Below, one piece after another: positions 26,341 through 35,360 of a stretch of 64,000 nucleotides of DNA. The position numbers were made by a program, and so were the translations under genes. The notes beneath the pieces were generated by a model. It was not told where the DNA came from and made no database searches. It saw only the letters and a program-made list of their open reading frames with translations. The stretch's first letter is position 1. Every line of letters starts with the position of its first letter. Location of the stretch: contig DAHUXS010000017.1 of assembly GCA_027306995.1 (NCBI GenBank), positions 1 to 64,000 on the forward strand. Reading direction: 5' to 3'. This DNA comes from Lysobacter sp. GTDB lineage: Bacteria > Pseudomonadota > Gammaproteobacteria > Xanthomonadales > Xanthomonadaceae.

Positions 26341-27401
26341 TTCAGCGCAGGCGTCGAGGCTTGCTGGGTGCGACGATGGATCGCGTCGACGCATTCGCGG
26401 ATCAGGCGCGGCCCCCGGTAGATCAGCCCGGTGTAGAGCTGCACCAGTTGCGCACCGGCCGCGGTCTTGGCGATGGCGTCGGTGCCGCTGGAAATGCCGC
26501 CGACGCCGATCATCGGGATGTGGTCCGAGAGTCGCGCGCGCAGGCGACGCAAGGTCGCGGTCGAGCGTTCCAGCAGCGGGGCGCCGGAGAGACCGCCAGC
26601 TTCGGCTGCCAGCGGGCTCGGCTGGATTTCGCTGCGCGAAACCGTGGTGTTGGTGGCGATCACGCCGTCGACATCGAGATCGTTGAAGACGCGCGCGATC
26701 GCATCGATGTCCTCGTCGCTGAGGTCCGGCGAAATCTTCACCAGCAGCGGCACGCGCCGGCGCTGCTGGCCGGCCAGTCGTTCCTGGGCATCGCGCAGTC
26801 CCGAAACCAGCCGACGCAGCGATTGTTCTTCCTGCAATTCGCGCAGGCCCGCGGTATTCGGCGAGGAAATGTTGACGGTGATGTAGTCCGCCAGTGGGTA
26901 GGCGCGCTCGAGGCAGATCAGGTAGTCGCTCAGCGCATCGACATTGGCGGTGTCGCGGTTCTTGCCGATGTTGATGCCGAGGATGCCGCGCTGCGCGCCG
27001 CCATGGATGTGTTTCGAACGCTCGACGTTGCGCACCAGCGCGTCGATGCCATCGTTGTTGAAGCCCATGCGGTTGATGATGGCGTCGTGCTCGGCGACGC
27101 GGAACAGGCGCGGCGCCGGATTGCCGGCCTGCGGACGCGGCGTGACCGTTCCGACTTCGATGAAGCCGAAGCCCAGCCCGAACAGCGCGTCGACGTGCGC
27201 CCCGTTCTTGTCCAGGCCTGCGGCCAATCCGACCGGATTGGGAAAACGCAGGCCCAGGGCCGAAGTCGGCAACGGCGCGGGCGGACGCACCAGCAAGCCC
27301 TGCAACCCGGTCGCGTGCACTCGGTCGAGCCAACGCAACGCACGATCGTGCGCGCGTTCGGCATCCATCGACATCAACAACGGGCGGGCGAGGGCGTACA
27401 T
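26337..27401 (-). CDS. pyrD: dihydroorotate dehydrogenase (quinone), class 2
   Basis: 354-residue membrane-associated flavoenzyme of pyrimidine synthesis that passes electrons to quinone. The N-terminal helices [19 protein letters not shown] are the class-2 membrane-binding extension. FMN and substrate motifs follow: [53 protein letters not shown] (with the catalytic Ser region) and [12 protein letters not shown]. An AAGGA ribosome-binding site precedes the ATG. Downstream murB and the DMT transporter overlap or abut. Confidence 0.97.
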   Translation of the reverse strand: MYALARPLLMSMDAERAHDRALRWLDRVHATGLQGLLVRPPAPLPTSALGLRFPNPVGLAAGLDKNGAHVDALFGLGFGFIEVGTVTPRPQAGNPAPRLFRVAEHDAIINRMGFNNDGIDALVRNVERSKHIHGGAQRGILGINIGKNRDTANVDALSDYLICLERAYPLADYITVNISSPNTAGLRELQEEQSLRRLVSGLRDAQERLAGQQRRRVPLLVKISPDLSDEDIDAIARVFNDLDVDGVIATNTTVSRSEIQPSPLAAEAGGLSGAPLLERSTATLRRLRARLSDHIPMIGVGGISSGTDAIAKTAAGAQLVQLYTGLIYRGPRLIRECVDAIHRRTQQASTPALK

Positions 27402-27434
27402 CGGTCAGTAATTCCTTTTACCTTGCCAATTCGA

Positions 27435-28973
27435 TCAGAGGTCGAACTTGATGCCCTGCGCCAGCGGCAACGCGTCTGAGTAGTTGATCGTATTCGTCTG
27501 GCGGCGCATATAGGCCTTCCATGCATCCGAACCGGATTCACGACCGCCGCCGGTTTCCTTCTCGCCACCGAAAGCGCCGCCGATTTCCGCGCCGCTGGTG
27601 CCGATGTTGACGTTGGCGATGCCGCAGTCGGAACCCGACGCGGCGAGGAAGGCTTCCGCGCGCTTCAAATTGGTGGTGAAGATCGACGACGACAGGCCTT
27701 GCGGCACGTCGTTCTGCATCTCGATGGCATCGTCGATGTCGCGATACTTCATCACGTAGAGGATCGGCGCGAAGGTTTCCATCTGCACGACTTCGGCGTC
27801 GTTCTTGAGGCCGGTGACGATCGCCGGCAGCACGAAGTTGCCCTTGCGGTCATCCAGCGCCTTGCCGCCGCTCTCGATGGTACCGCCGCTGGCCTTGGCC
27901 TTCTCGATGGCGGCGAGGTAGGCCTTGACGCCGTCCTGGCTGTTGAGCGGGCCCATCAGGTTCGCCGGGTCGGTGGGATCGCCGATCTTCTTCTCGACCT
28001 GCGCATAGGCGGTCTTGAGCTTGGTGAGCACGTCGTCGTAGATCGATTCGTGGACGAACAGGCGACGGGTGGTGGTGCAGCGCTGGCCGGCGGTGCCGAC
28101 CGCGCCGAACACGATCGCCGGGATCGCCAGCTTCAGCTCGGCGGTCTCGTCGACGATGATCGCGTTGTTGCCGCCGAGTTCGAGCAGGCTGCGGCCCATG
28201 CGGGTGGCGACGCGTTCGCCGACGTTGCGGCCGACCTTGGTGCTGCCGGTGAAGCTGACCAGGGCAACGCGCTTGTCGTCGACGAAAGACTGCGCGAGTT
28301 CGGTGCCGGCGTCGTTGAACAGGAAGAACAGGTCGGGGAATCCGCCGGCCTTCAGCGCCTCATTGCAGATCTTCATCGATGCGATTGCCGACAGCGGCGT
28401 CTTCGGCGACGGCTTCCAGATCGAGATGTCGCCGCACACCGCGGCGACGAAGCTGTTCCATGCCCATACCGCGACCGGGAAGTTGAAGGCCGAGATGATG
28501 CCGACCAGGCCGATCGGATGCCACTGCTCGTACATGCGGTGGCCGGGGCGTTCGCTGTGCATGGTCAGGCCGTACAGCTGGCGCGACAGGCCGACGGCGA
28601 ATTCGCCGATGTCGATCATTTCCTGCACTTCGCCATCGCCTTCCGGCTTCGACTTGCCCATTTCCAGCGCGACCAGCGAACCCAGCGCGTCCTTGTGGGT
28701 GCGCAGTGCATCGGCGCACAGGCGGATCGCTTCGCCGCGGCGCGGCGCCGGCGTCTTGCGCCACACCTTGAATGCCGCCTGCGCGCGTTCGACGATGGTG
28801 TCGTAGTCGGACTGCGAGGAGGCATGGACCTTGCCCAGCACGTCGCCGGTGGTCGGATTCACCGGTTCCAGCACGCCGGCGTCGCTGGTCTTCGACCATT
28901 CGCCATTGCCGAGATAGGTGCCGGATTCGTTCTCGCTCAGGCCGAGCGCGGACAGGACGGGGTGCAGGGACAT
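27435..28973 (-). CDS. amaB: antiquitin-type aldehyde dehydrogenase (ALDH7), probable alpha-aminoadipate semialdehyde dehydrogenase
   Basis: 512-residue aldehyde dehydrogenase with the ALDH7/antiquitin character: [34 protein letters not shown], base Glu in [12 protein letters not shown] and nucleophile Cys in [13 protein letters not shown]. The C-terminal [15 protein letters not shown] is typical. Homologues oxidise alpha-aminoadipate semialdehyde/piperideine-6-carboxylate in lysine catabolism. The gene lies just downstream of tRNA-Arg and upstream of pyrD with a 33-nt gap. No other lysine-catabolism gene is visible, so the role rests on family alone. Confidence 0.9.
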   Translation of the reverse strand: MSLHPVLSALGLSENESGTYLGNGEWSKTSDAGVLEPVNPTTGDVLGKVHASSQSDYDTIVERAQAAFKVWRKTPAPRRGEAIRLCADALRTHKDALGSLVALEMGKSKPEGDGEVQEMIDIGEFAVGLSRQLYGLTMHSERPGHRMYEQWHPIGLVGIISAFNFPVAVWAWNSFVAAVCGDISIWKPSPKTPLSAIASMKICNEALKAGGFPDLFFLFNDAGTELAQSFVDDKRVALVSFTGSTKVGRNVGERVATRMGRSLLELGGNNAIIVDETAELKLAIPAIVFGAVGTAGQRCTTTRRLFVHESIYDDVLTKLKTAYAQVEKKIGDPTDPANLMGPLNSQDGVKAYLAAIEKAKASGGTIESGGKALDDRKGNFVLPAIVTGLKNDAEVVQMETFAPILYVMKYRDIDDAIEMQNDVPQGLSSSIFTTNLKRAEAFLAASGSDCGIANVNIGTSGAEIGGAFGGEKETGGGRESGSDAWKAYMRRQTNTINYSDALPLAQGIKFDL

Positions 28974-28991
28974 GGGATCTCCGATTGAAAA

Positions 28992-29068
28992 TGGCGGCCC
29001 CGGCGCGATTCGAACGCACGACCTTCCCCTTAGGAGGGGGACGCTCTATCCAGCTGAGCTACGGGGCC
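28992..29068 (-). tRNA. tRNA-Arg (anticodon CCT)
   Basis: 77-nt cloverleaf read on the minus strand: acceptor GGCCCCG paired with CGGGGCC, D-arm TAGCTCAGCTGGATAGAGC, anticodon loop CTCCTAA (CCT, decoding AGG), T-arm GTTCGAATC, encoded CCA end. It lies between thiD and the ALDH7 gene on the same strand. Confidence 0.96.
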
Positions 29069-29130
29069 AAGACGACAATTTTCGCAGAGAACCGGTCGCG
29101 ATGCCGCATTGCGGCGATTCGCCGGGGGTT

Positions 29131-29934
29131 TCAGGCGTTTCGTGCCTGCCAATGGCCCAATACCGTCAATTCGCCGAATCCGGGTGCCGAACCGGCCAGC
29201 AACGCGCGATGGACATAGTCGGATGCGGCGAGGCAGGCCGCGCGTGGCGACAGGCCCAAGGCCAGGTTGGCGGCGATCGCCGAGGACAGCGTGCAGCCGG
29301 TGCCGTGGCCCTCGACGTCGATGCGCGCGTGTTCGATCGATGTCGCGCCGTCCGGCCCGAGGTAGAGATCACGCACCGGATCGCCCGGGACGTGGCCACC
29401 CTTGAGGAAGACCGCATGTGCACCCGACGCCATCAGCCTGGATGCCGCGGGTTCGAGATCGTCGCGGCTGCGGATCAAGCCGGAGCCCAGCGCCTCGGCT
29501 TCCGGGACATTCGGCGTCACCACCGTGGCCAACGGCATCAGTCGCGTGCGCAGGGCGGTGATCGCGCCGTCCTCAAGCAATTTCGCACCGGAGGTCGCGA
29601 TCATCACCGGGTCGAGGACGATGGCGAGGTCGCGACTTGCATCCTGTCGTCGCGCAAGCACGTCGACCACGGTGTCGATGACCTCGCGATTGGCGAGCAT
29701 GCCGATCTTCACCGCGCGCACGTCGAAGTCGTCGAAACAGGCGTCGAGTTGTGCGCGCAGGAATTCGATCGGCGGCACATGCACCGCGCTGACGCCTTGC
29801 GTGTTCTGCGCAGTGAGCGCGGCGATCGCCGACAGGCCATGCACGCCATGCGCGGCGAAGGTCTTGAGGTCGGCCTGGATTCCGGCGCCGCCGCCGGAAT
29901 CGCTGCCGGCGATGGTGAGGACGGAAGGGATCAT
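29131..29934 (-). CDS. thiD: hydroxymethylpyrimidine/phosphomethylpyrimidine kinase
   Basis: 267-residue ribokinase-fold enzyme phosphorylating HMP and HMP-P for thiamine synthesis. Diagnostic blocks are the N-terminal [44 protein letters not shown] and the anion hole/catalytic [17 protein letters not shown]. Length matches ThiD. It overlaps the DUF1275 gene by 4 bp. No other thi gene or TPP riboswitch is seen, because the upstream DNA is coding. Confidence 0.96.
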   Translation of the reverse strand: MIPSVLTIAGSDSGGGAGIQADLKTFAAHGVHGLSAIAALTAQNTQGVSAVHVPPIEFLRAQLDACFDDFDVRAVKIGMLANREVIDTVVDVLARRQDASRDLAIVLDPVMIATSGAKLLEDGAITALRTRLMPLATVVTPNVPEAEALGSGLIRSRDDLEPAASRLMASGAHAVFLKGGHVPGDPVRDLYLGPDGATSIEHARIDVEGHGTGCTLSSAIAANLALGLSPRAACLAASDYVHRALLAGSAPGFGELTVLGHWQARNA

Positions 29935-30611
29935 GCGTCGGCCTTGTGGTGCAGCATCGCGAATTGTCGGTAGGCGACGTAGCCGATGCCGACGAGGCCG
30001 GTCATCCCCGCCGGAAACAGCAGCGCGTCATAACCGATCCGCACGAACAGCCAGCCGCCGATGATGCCGCCGGCAAGGAAGCTGGAGATGATCAGCACGC
30101 TCAGCAACAGGCGACGGCGTTGCAACGGCATCCCGCGCAACGCATGGCCGATGCCGATGCCGAGGTCGGTGAACATTCCACTCAAGTGGGTGGTGCGGAT
30201 GACCGCGCCGCTGAAGGTCGTCGCCATCGCGTTCTGCAGGCCGCAGGCGGCTGCGGCGAGCAGCGGTCCGCGGATGGATTGCGCGGCGAACAACGGCACG
30301 GCGAGAAACAGCATGACCGATTCGATCACCAGCACCACGCCGTAGCGGCGACCGAGCCGCAGCGTGCTGTCCTGCACGATCATGCCGCTCAACATCGCGC
30401 CGGCGAGGAAGGCCAGCGCCATTCCGCCCAGCCGCAGCATCGCCGCGACGTCGCCATGCGCGATCGCCGCGCCAAGCAGGCTGGTGTTGCCGGTGAGGTG
30501 GGTGATCGCCTGGTGCTGGAAGCCGATGAAGCCGATGACATTGATCATGCCGGCGATGCAGGCCAGCGATCCCGCGCCGATCCACACCCACCGCGGCAAC
30601 TGCACGCCCAT
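29931..30611 (-). CDS. DUF1275 (YoaK-type) membrane protein
   Basis: 226-residue protein with six predicted membrane helices. The DUF1275 hallmarks are the N-terminal [22 protein letters not shown], the central [23 protein letters not shown] and the following [12 protein letters not shown]. Function in the family is unknown; a transporter-like role is suspected. The gene starts 6 nt after phoH and overlaps thiD, so it belongs to the gcvR-bcp-phoH-thiD run. Confidence 0.87.
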   Translation of the reverse strand: MGVQLPRWVWIGAGSLACIAGMINVIGFIGFQHQAITHLTGNTSLLGAAIAHGDVAAMLRLGGMALAFLAGAMLSGMIVQDSTLRLGRRYGVVLVIESVMLFLAVPLFAAQSIRGPLLAAAACGLQNAMATTFSGAVIRTTHLSGMFTDLGIGIGHALRGMPLQRRRLLLSVLIISSFLAGGIIGGWLFVRIGYDALLFPAGMTGLVGIGYVAYRQFAMLHHKADA

Positions 30612-30617
30612 CTGCGG

Positions 30618-32018
30618 CTACAACACTTCCGACGCCTGATCGGCCAGTCGCGAACGCTCGCCGCGACGCAGCGTCACGTGCGCGCTGTGTTCCCAGTTCT
30701 TGAAGCGATCGACGACGTAGGTCAGGCCCGAGGTCGTTTCGGTGAGGTAGGGCGTGTCGATCTGCTCGACGTTGCCGAGGCAGACGATCTTGGTGCCCGG
30801 GCCGGCGCGCGTGATCAGCGTCTTCATCTGCTTCGGCGTCAGGTTCTGCGCCTCGTCGAGGATCAGGTAGCGGCTGAGGAACGTGCGGCCGCGCATGAAG
30901 TTCATCGAGCGGATCTTGATGCGCGAGGCGAGCAGGTCATTGGTGGCCGCGCGACCCCACGATCCGCCTTCCTTGTTGTTCGGCATCAGCACTTCCAGGT
31001 TGTCGGTCAGCGCGCCCATCCACGGCGTCATCTTTTCCTCCTCGGTGCCGGGCAGGAAGCCGATGTCCTCGACGACGCTCACCGTCGCGCGGGTCATGAT
31101 GATTTCGCGGTAACGCTGCGCATCCATCGTCTGCGCAAGGCCGGCGGCCAAGGTCAGCAGCGTCTTGCCGGTGCCGGCGGTGCCGAGCAGGGTGACGAAG
31201 TCGATCTCGGGATCCATCAACGCGTTGAGCGCGAAGTTTTGCTCGCGATTGCGCGCGCTGATGCCCCAGACCGCGTGCTGGTGCGAACGGAAATCGTCGA
31301 CGATCTGCAGCACCGCCTTGCCGTCGGCGATCTTCGCCACGCGGAATTCGGACTGTTCGTCGCCGGGCAGGTAGAGGAACTGGTTGGCGTGCCAGTCGTC
31401 GCCCTCGGCCATCGCCACTTCGTAGAAGGTGCGGCCCTTGTCGGTCCACGACTTCAGGTCCTTGCCGTTGCGCGACCAGAAGTCCTCGGGCAGCGCCTGC
31501 GAACCGGTGTAGAGCAGGCTGAAGTCGTCGAGCGCGCGATCGTTTTCGTAATCCTCGCTGACGATGCCGGCGATCGCCGCCTTGATCCGCAGGTTGATGT
31601 CCTTGGACACGAACACCACCGGCGTTTCCGGCTCGTGCGCCTGCAACGACAGGATCGCCGCCAGGATGTGGTTGTCGGGCATCGCCGTGCCCATCACCTT
31701 GCCGCCGCCGAAATCGCTGGTCTGGAAACGCAGCACGCCGCTGCCGGCTTCGCTGCGCAGCTGCAGTCCGCCGGGCGGACGCAGCTTCAATCCGGTCGCG
31801 ATCTTGTCGGTGCCCTGTTCCTCGATCAGCTCGTTCATGAACCGGCTGACCTGGCGCGCATTGCGACTTGCTTCCGACGTGCCTTTCTTGCTGTTGTCGA
31901 GCTCCTCGATCACCTGCATCGGCAGGAACACGTCGTGTTCCTCGAACTTGAACAGGGCGGTGGGATCGTGCATCAGCACGTTGGTATCCAGCACGTAAAT
32001 GCGCTTGCCCTTGGTCAT
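30618..32018 (-). CDS. PIN-PhoH fusion protein (PhoH2-like RNA helicase/RNase)
   Basis: 466 residues. The N-terminal PIN nuclease domain begins YVLDTNVLMHDPTALFKF and has acidic positions typical of the fold (PMQVIEELDNSKKG; VVFVSKDINLRIKA). The C-terminal PhoH domain is a P-loop ATPase with Walker A LLGTAGTGKTLL and Walker B RYLILDEAQNLTPKQMK. Such proteins are thought to unwind and cut RNA. The ATG at 32018 (MTKGKRIYVLD) is chosen over upstream frame extension because the PIN domain starts immediately after it. It lies 37 nt after bcp. Confidence 0.93.
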   Translation of the reverse strand: MTKGKRIYVLDTNVLMHDPTALFKFEEHDVFLPMQVIEELDNSKKGTSEASRNARQVSRFMNELIEEQGTDKIATGLKLRPPGGLQLRSEAGSGVLRFQTSDFGGGKVMGTAMPDNHILAAILSLQAHEPETPVVFVSKDINLRIKAAIAGIVSEDYENDRALDDFSLLYTGSQALPEDFWSRNGKDLKSWTDKGRTFYEVAMAEGDDWHANQFLYLPGDEQSEFRVAKIADGKAVLQIVDDFRSHQHAVWGISARNREQNFALNALMDPEIDFVTLLGTAGTGKTLLTLAAGLAQTMDAQRYREIIMTRATVSVVEDIGFLPGTEEEKMTPWMGALTDNLEVLMPNNKEGGSWGRAATNDLLASRIKIRSMNFMRGRTFLSRYLILDEAQNLTPKQMKTLITRAGPGTKIVCLGNVEQIDTPYLTETTSGLTYVVDRFKNWEHSAHVTLRRGERSRLADQASEVL

Positions 32019-32055
32019 GCGGACGGATTCCCTTTGCAGTGGAGGAGTGATGTGA

Positions 32056-32538
32056 TCAGGAAGCGCGCTCCTTGAGCGCGTCGAGCACGGCCTGCGCATG
32101 CCCGGAGACCTTCACCGGCTGCCAGACCTGCGCGATCTTTCCTTGGGGGTCGATGAGATACGTGCTGCGCACGATCCCTTCGAATTCGCGGCCATAGAGT
32201 TTCTTCATCTGGATCACGCCGAAGGCGCGGCACAGCGTTTCGTCGCCGTCGCTGACCAGCGGGAAGGTGAAGCCCTGCTTGGCGCAGAAGTTGGCGTGCG
32301 ATTTCACCGAGTCGCGCGAGACGCCGATCACTTCGGCATCGAGCTTGTGGAACTTCGGCAGCAGCGCCTGGAAATCCAGGCCTTCGGTGGTGCAGCCCGG
32401 CGTGGAATCCTTCGGATAGAAATAGAGGACGACCCAGCGACCGGCGAAATCGGCAAGCGTGGCGGTCGATCCATCGCCCAGTGCCAATGGCAGTTTGAGG
32501 ACGGACTTCGGAACGGCCTTGCCAGCGGTGATGGTCAT
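32056..32538 (-). CDS. bcp: thioredoxin-dependent peroxiredoxin (BCP/PrxQ family)
   Basis: 160-residue peroxidase reducing H2O2 and alkyl hydroperoxides. The peroxidatic Cys is Cys49 in DSTPGCTTEGLDF; a further Cys85 in HANFCAKQGF could be a resolving partner, although it is not at the usual +5 position. The FYPKDSTPGC and IGVSRDS blocks fit the BCP family. The start lies 20 nt after the gcvR stop, the same gcvR-bcp order seen in other gammaproteobacteria. Confidence 0.94.
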   Translation of the reverse strand: MTITAGKAVPKSVLKLPLALGDGSTATLADFAGRWVVLYFYPKDSTPGCTTEGLDFQALLPKFHKLDAEVIGVSRDSVKSHANFCAKQGFTFPLVSDGDETLCRAFGVIQMKKLYGREFEGIVRSTYLIDPQGKIAQVWQPVKVSGHAQAVLDALKERAS

Positions 32539-32558
32539 TATCTGTGCGTCTATCCGGT

Positions 32559-33119
32559 TCAGAACTTCATCGGGTCCATGATCGCGTCGAGGTTCAGGCG
32601 ATCGGAGAATTCGAGGAAATCGTCGCGCAGCCCGGCAATGTGCATGTCGGCCGGCACGCCGATGGTGAGCTGGGCGGTGAACATCTCGGCGCCGGTCTGC
32701 ATCGCGCGATAGCGCGAGCAATGCAGGTTCTCGACGGTGATGCCCTGGCGATCGAAGAAGTCGGCGAGCTGGAACAGGATGCCCGGCTTGTCGGCGGCGA
32801 CCACTTCGACGATGTAAGGGATGAGGTTGGACTGCAGTGGCTTCGGTCCGGTGCGGTACCAGTTGAGCTTGTAGCCTTCTTCGCGCTCGAGGCGGGAGAG
32901 CATCGCTTCCAGCTTGGCGATGGCATCCCACGATCCCACCGCGAGCATGCTGACCGAGACATCGCGGCCGACCGTGCTCAGGCGCGCATCCACCAGGTTG
33001 CAGCCGGAATCGCTGATGCGCCGGGAAACCGGCAGGAGCGGCGAGTCGGGGTGCGTCGCGTAGGCGTTGATGAGCAGGTGGTTCTCGTTGCCCGTGGGGC
33101 GTGCGGCGGTATCGCTCAA
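32559..33119 (-). CDS. gcvR: glycine cleavage system transcriptional repressor-like ACT protein
   Basis: About 186 residues with two ACT domains: [19 protein letters not shown]...[19 protein letters not shown] in the first half and [31 protein letters not shown] in the second. It ends [18 protein letters not shown]. coli GcvR antagonises GcvA at the gcv operon; the gcv genes are not in this window. No ATG gives a sensible N-terminus; the TTG at 33119 is the best start, giving a length near the family's 190. It diverges from dapA. Confidence 0.85.
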   Translation of the reverse strand: MSDTAARPTGNENHLLINAYATHPDSPLLPVSRRISDSGCNLVDARLSTVGRDVSVSMLAVGSWDAIAKLEAMLSRLEREEGYKLNWYRTGPKPLQSNLIPYIVEVVAADKPGILFQLADFFDRQGITVENLHCSRYRAMQTGAEMFTAQLTIGVPADMHIAGLRDDFLEFSDRLNLDAIMDPMKF

Positions 33120-33174
33120 GATGTTCGTGTCCGGCGGCGGTCCGCCCAGGCGCCGGCAGAGCGCCGACACCGAC

Positions 33175-33182
33175 AGGATACT
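33175..33182. promoter_or_regulatory. possible overlapping divergent -10 elements for gcvR and dapA
   Basis: In the 127-nt gcvR/dapA gap, AGGATACT reads TATCCT on the minus strand (33175-33180, toward gcvR) and GATACT on the plus strand (33177-33182, toward dapA). A second plus candidate, TAACAT, lies at 33206-33211. No strong -35 is seen. Confidence 0.35.
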
Positions 33183-33246
33183 TGCCGCCCATTTCACGCC
33201 GCAAGTAACATGCAGGCTGTCTTTCGACCCCTTGCGGGCGGTTCTC

Positions 33247-34131
33247 TTGCAACTCTCCGGCATCATCACGGCACTGGCGACCCCCTTCACCGAGGCGGGC
33301 GCCGTCGACTTCGACGCCTGGTCCAGGCTCATCACGCAGCAACTCGAAGGTGGCGTCCACGCCCTGGTCGTGGCCGGTTCGACCGGCGAGGCCAATGCGC
33401 TGGACGATTCCGAATACGACGCGCTGCTGCAGGCGGCGGTCCGCCAGGTCGCCGGGCGCGTCCCGGTATTGGCCGGAACCGGCACCTCGAACACCGCCAA
33501 GACCATCGCGCTGACCCGCCGCGCGATGGAATCGGGCGCCGATGCCGCCCTGGTCGTCACGCCGCCATACGTGCGCCCGACCCAGGCCGGCCTGATCGCG
33601 CATTTCCGCGCCGTGGCCGAGCAGGGCGGCCTGCCGGTCGTGCTCTACAACGTGCCGGGCCGCACCGGTTGCGACATGCAGCCCGAGACGGTGGCCGAGC
33701 TGGCCGCACACCCCAACATCATCGGCATCAAGGAAGCGGTCGATGCCGAGGCGCGCATGCAGGCCCTGCTGGCCTTGCGCTCGCCGCAGTTCGCGGTGCT
33801 GAGCGGGGACGATCCGACCGCCTGCCGCGCCATCCTCGCCGGTGCCGGAGGCCTGGTTTCGGTTGGATCGAACGCCGCGCCGCGTGCGTTCCGCCGCCTG
33901 TTCGACCTCGCCCATGGCGGGAATGCCGCCGACGCGCAGGCCCAGGACGGGCGGATGCGCGGGCTCTACGCCTTTCTCGCCGCTGAACCCAACCCCATCC
34001 CGGTCAAGGCATTGCTGGCCGAGTTCGGGTATGGTCACGGCCTGCGGTTGCCTCTGCTTCCGCTGTCCTCGGGACCACGCGCCGGACTGGCGGCGATGGC
34101 TGCCGCGGTCGGCGATCTCGAAGCCGCCTGA
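33247..34131 (+). CDS. dapA: 4-hydroxy-tetrahydrodipicolinate synthase
   Basis: 294-residue class I aldolase condensing pyruvate and aspartate semialdehyde, the first committed step to lysine and diaminopimelate (E. coli 292). Key blocks are [12 protein letters not shown], the GSTGEANAL substrate loop, [15 protein letters not shown], the catalytic-Tyr segment [13 protein letters not shown] and the Schiff-base Lys in IIGIKEAVD. No ATG matches the family N-terminus, so TTG at 33247 (TTG CAA CTC) is proposed; the reading frame is open further upstream. bamC follows after 36 nt, the classical dapA-bamC order. Confidence 0.95.
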   Translation: MQLSGIITALATPFTEAGAVDFDAWSRLITQQLEGGVHALVVAGSTGEANALDDSEYDALLQAAVRQVAGRVPVLAGTGTSNTAKTIALTRRAMESGADAALVVTPPYVRPTQAGLIAHFRAVAEQGGLPVVLYNVPGRTGCDMQPETVAELAAHPNIIGIKEAVDAEARMQALLALRSPQFAVLSGDDPTACRAILAGAGGLVSVGSNAAPRAFRRLFDLAHGGNAADAQAQDGRMRGLYAFLAAEPNPIPVKALLAEFGYGHGLRLPLLPLSSGPRAGLAAMAAAVGDLEAA

Positions 34132-34167
34132 TCCCATTTCGTACCGATTCCCGGAGAACGCTGTCCC

Positions 34168-34695
34168 ATGCAAGTTCGCACTCGTCTCGCTCTCGCCGCG
34201 CTCGCCGTCGCCGTCCTTTCCACGTCCGGTTGCAGCTGGGTCCGCGGCAAGCACAAGACCGAGGCCTACAAGCTCGCCGCCGAAGCGCGTCCGCTGGAAG
34301 TGCCGCCGGATCTCGACCGTCCCACGGCCGATGCCGCCATGAACCTCCCCAGCGGTGGCGGCAGCGTCTCCGCCTCGCAGGTCCAGCCGCGCGGTTCGGT
34401 CACGCCGGCCGCCCCGCGTGAAAGCGCCAGCGCCTTCATCGTGCCGGGCACCCGCGACGACGTCTTCAACAAGCTCGGCATCGCGCTGGCGGGCGTGCAG
34501 GGCGCGACCGTCAAGAACAAGTCGCAGCTGCTGGGCACCTACGATGTCTCGTATTCCGGCCACGATTTCCTGATCCGCACCGCGACCGTCGCCAATGGCG
34601 TGCACGTGTCCGCGATCGATCCGCGCGGCAGCCTCGATGCCGGCGCCGAAGCGACCAAGGTCATCGCCGACCTCAAGGCCGCGCTCGCCAAGTAA
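34168..34695 (+). CDS. bamC: BamC-like outer-membrane assembly lipoprotein
   Basis: 175-residue lipoprotein. The signal ends in a lipobox LSTSGC with lipidated Cys22. The mature N-terminus KTEAYKLAAEARPLEVPPDL matches the unstructured BamC segment that contacts BamD; the rest contains one helix-grip-like domain (SAFIVPGTRDDVFNKLGIAL...). It is shorter than E. coli BamC (344), lacking a second domain. Position right after dapA supports the name. A terminator follows. Confidence 0.82.
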   Translation: MQVRTRLALAALAVAVLSTSGCSWVRGKHKTEAYKLAAEARPLEVPPDLDRPTADAAMNLPSGGGSVSASQVQPRGSVTPAAPRESASAFIVPGTRDDVFNKLGIALAGVQGATVKNKSQLLGTYDVSYSGHDFLIRTATVANGVHVSAIDPRGSLDAGAEATKVIADLKAALAK

Positions 34696-34716
34696 TCGGG
34701 CGATCCGCGCAATGCG

Positions 34717-34747
34717 AAACGGGCGCCATCGGCGCCCGTTTTCGTTT
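34717..34747 (+). terminator. intrinsic terminator of dapA-bamC
   Basis: An 11-bp perfect stem (AAACGGGCGCC / GGCGCCCGTTT) with a 3-nt loop is followed by a T-rich tail. It lies 21 nt after the bamC stop and ends before the convergent ferredoxin gene. Confidence 0.88.
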
Positions 34748-34764
34748 CGTCGATCGCTGGAGGT

Positions 34765-35088
34765 TCAGCGTTCCAGGTGCGGCAGCTTGTTCGGCTTGCC
34801 GTCCCAGTCCGCGGCGTCCGGCGGGGGATCCTTGCGGGTGGTGATGACCGGCCAGTCGCGCGACAGCTCGGCATTGAGCGCGACGAAACCTTCCTGGCCT
34901 GCGGGCACGTCGTCCTCGGCGAAGATCGCGTTGGCCGGGCATTCCGGCTCGCACAGGGTGCAGTCGATGCACTCGTCGGGGTCGATCACCAGGAAGTTCG
35001 GACCTTCGTGGAAACAGTCGACCGGGCACACCTCGACGCAATCGGTGTATTTGCACTTGATGCAGTTATCGGTGACGACGAAGGGCAT
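34765..35088 (-). CDS. fdxA: seven-iron ferredoxin (FdxA type)
   Basis: 107-residue ferredoxin with one [3Fe-4S] and one [4Fe-4S] centre. The Cys pattern is [17 protein letters not shown] at the N-terminus, then [12 protein letters not shown]. The long C-terminal extension ending [12 protein letters not shown] is typical of Azotobacter FdI-like ferredoxins. The ATG at 35088 ([13 protein letters not shown]) is certain from the family. A TAAAAT hexamer lies about 30 nt upstream. It is monocistronic between the bamC terminator and the tRNA-Glu terminator. Confidence 0.96.
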   Translation of the reverse strand: MPFVVTDNCIKCKYTDCVEVCPVDCFHEGPNFLVIDPDECIDCTLCEPECPANAIFAEDDVPAGQEGFVALNAELSRDWPVITTRKDPPPDAADWDGKPNKLPHLER

Positions 35089-35130
35089 GGAACGGGTTCG
35101 CGGTAGTCGGACGGGTATTTTACGGCAACG

Positions 35131-35158
35131 AAAAACCCACGCCGGGGCGTGGGTTTTT
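35131..35158 (-). terminator. terminator of the tRNA-Glu transcript
   Basis: A perfect 13-bp inverted repeat AAAAACCCACGCC / GGCGTGGGTTTTT with a 2-nt centre lies 3 nt from the tRNA 3' end. It works in both directions by sequence, but only the tRNA reads into it. Confidence 0.85.
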
Positions 35159-35161
35159 GTA

Positions 35162-35237
35162 TGGCGCTCCCTACGGGATTCGAACCCGTGTTTTAGCCTT
35201 GAGAGGGCCACGTCCTAGGCCTCTAGACGAAGGGAGC
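35162..35237 (-). tRNA. tRNA-Glu (anticodon CTC)
   Basis: 76-nt tRNA on the minus strand: acceptor GCTCCCT paired with AGGGAGC, D-arm CGTCTAGAGGCCTAGGAC, anticodon loop CTCTCAA (CTC, decoding GAG), T-arm GGGTTCGAATCCC and encoded CCA. A strong terminator follows immediately. Confidence 0.96.
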
Positions 35238-35360
35238 AAAAACGTCGATCTCCGGTCCGTGCCGGGGATCCCGGCTGGACGTGCCGGTAGGTTGTTAGTA
35301 TAGCAGGATGATGTACCCATTCAGCCATGACGCCCGGCGCATCCACCACGGGGCGAACGC

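Noticed and set aside
28992-29068. Integration site for a mobile element at tRNA-Arg
   Set aside because: No integrase, no duplicated tRNA 3' end and only ordinary housekeeping genes on both sides.
29934-30000. TPP riboswitch upstream of thiD
   Set aside because: The upstream DNA is coding (DUF1275, 4-bp overlap) and no THI-box sequence is present.
29946-32075. 709-codon open frame antisense to DUF1275 and phoH
   Set aside because: Covers two coupled genes on the minus strand; low-complexity His/Arg/Glu composition.
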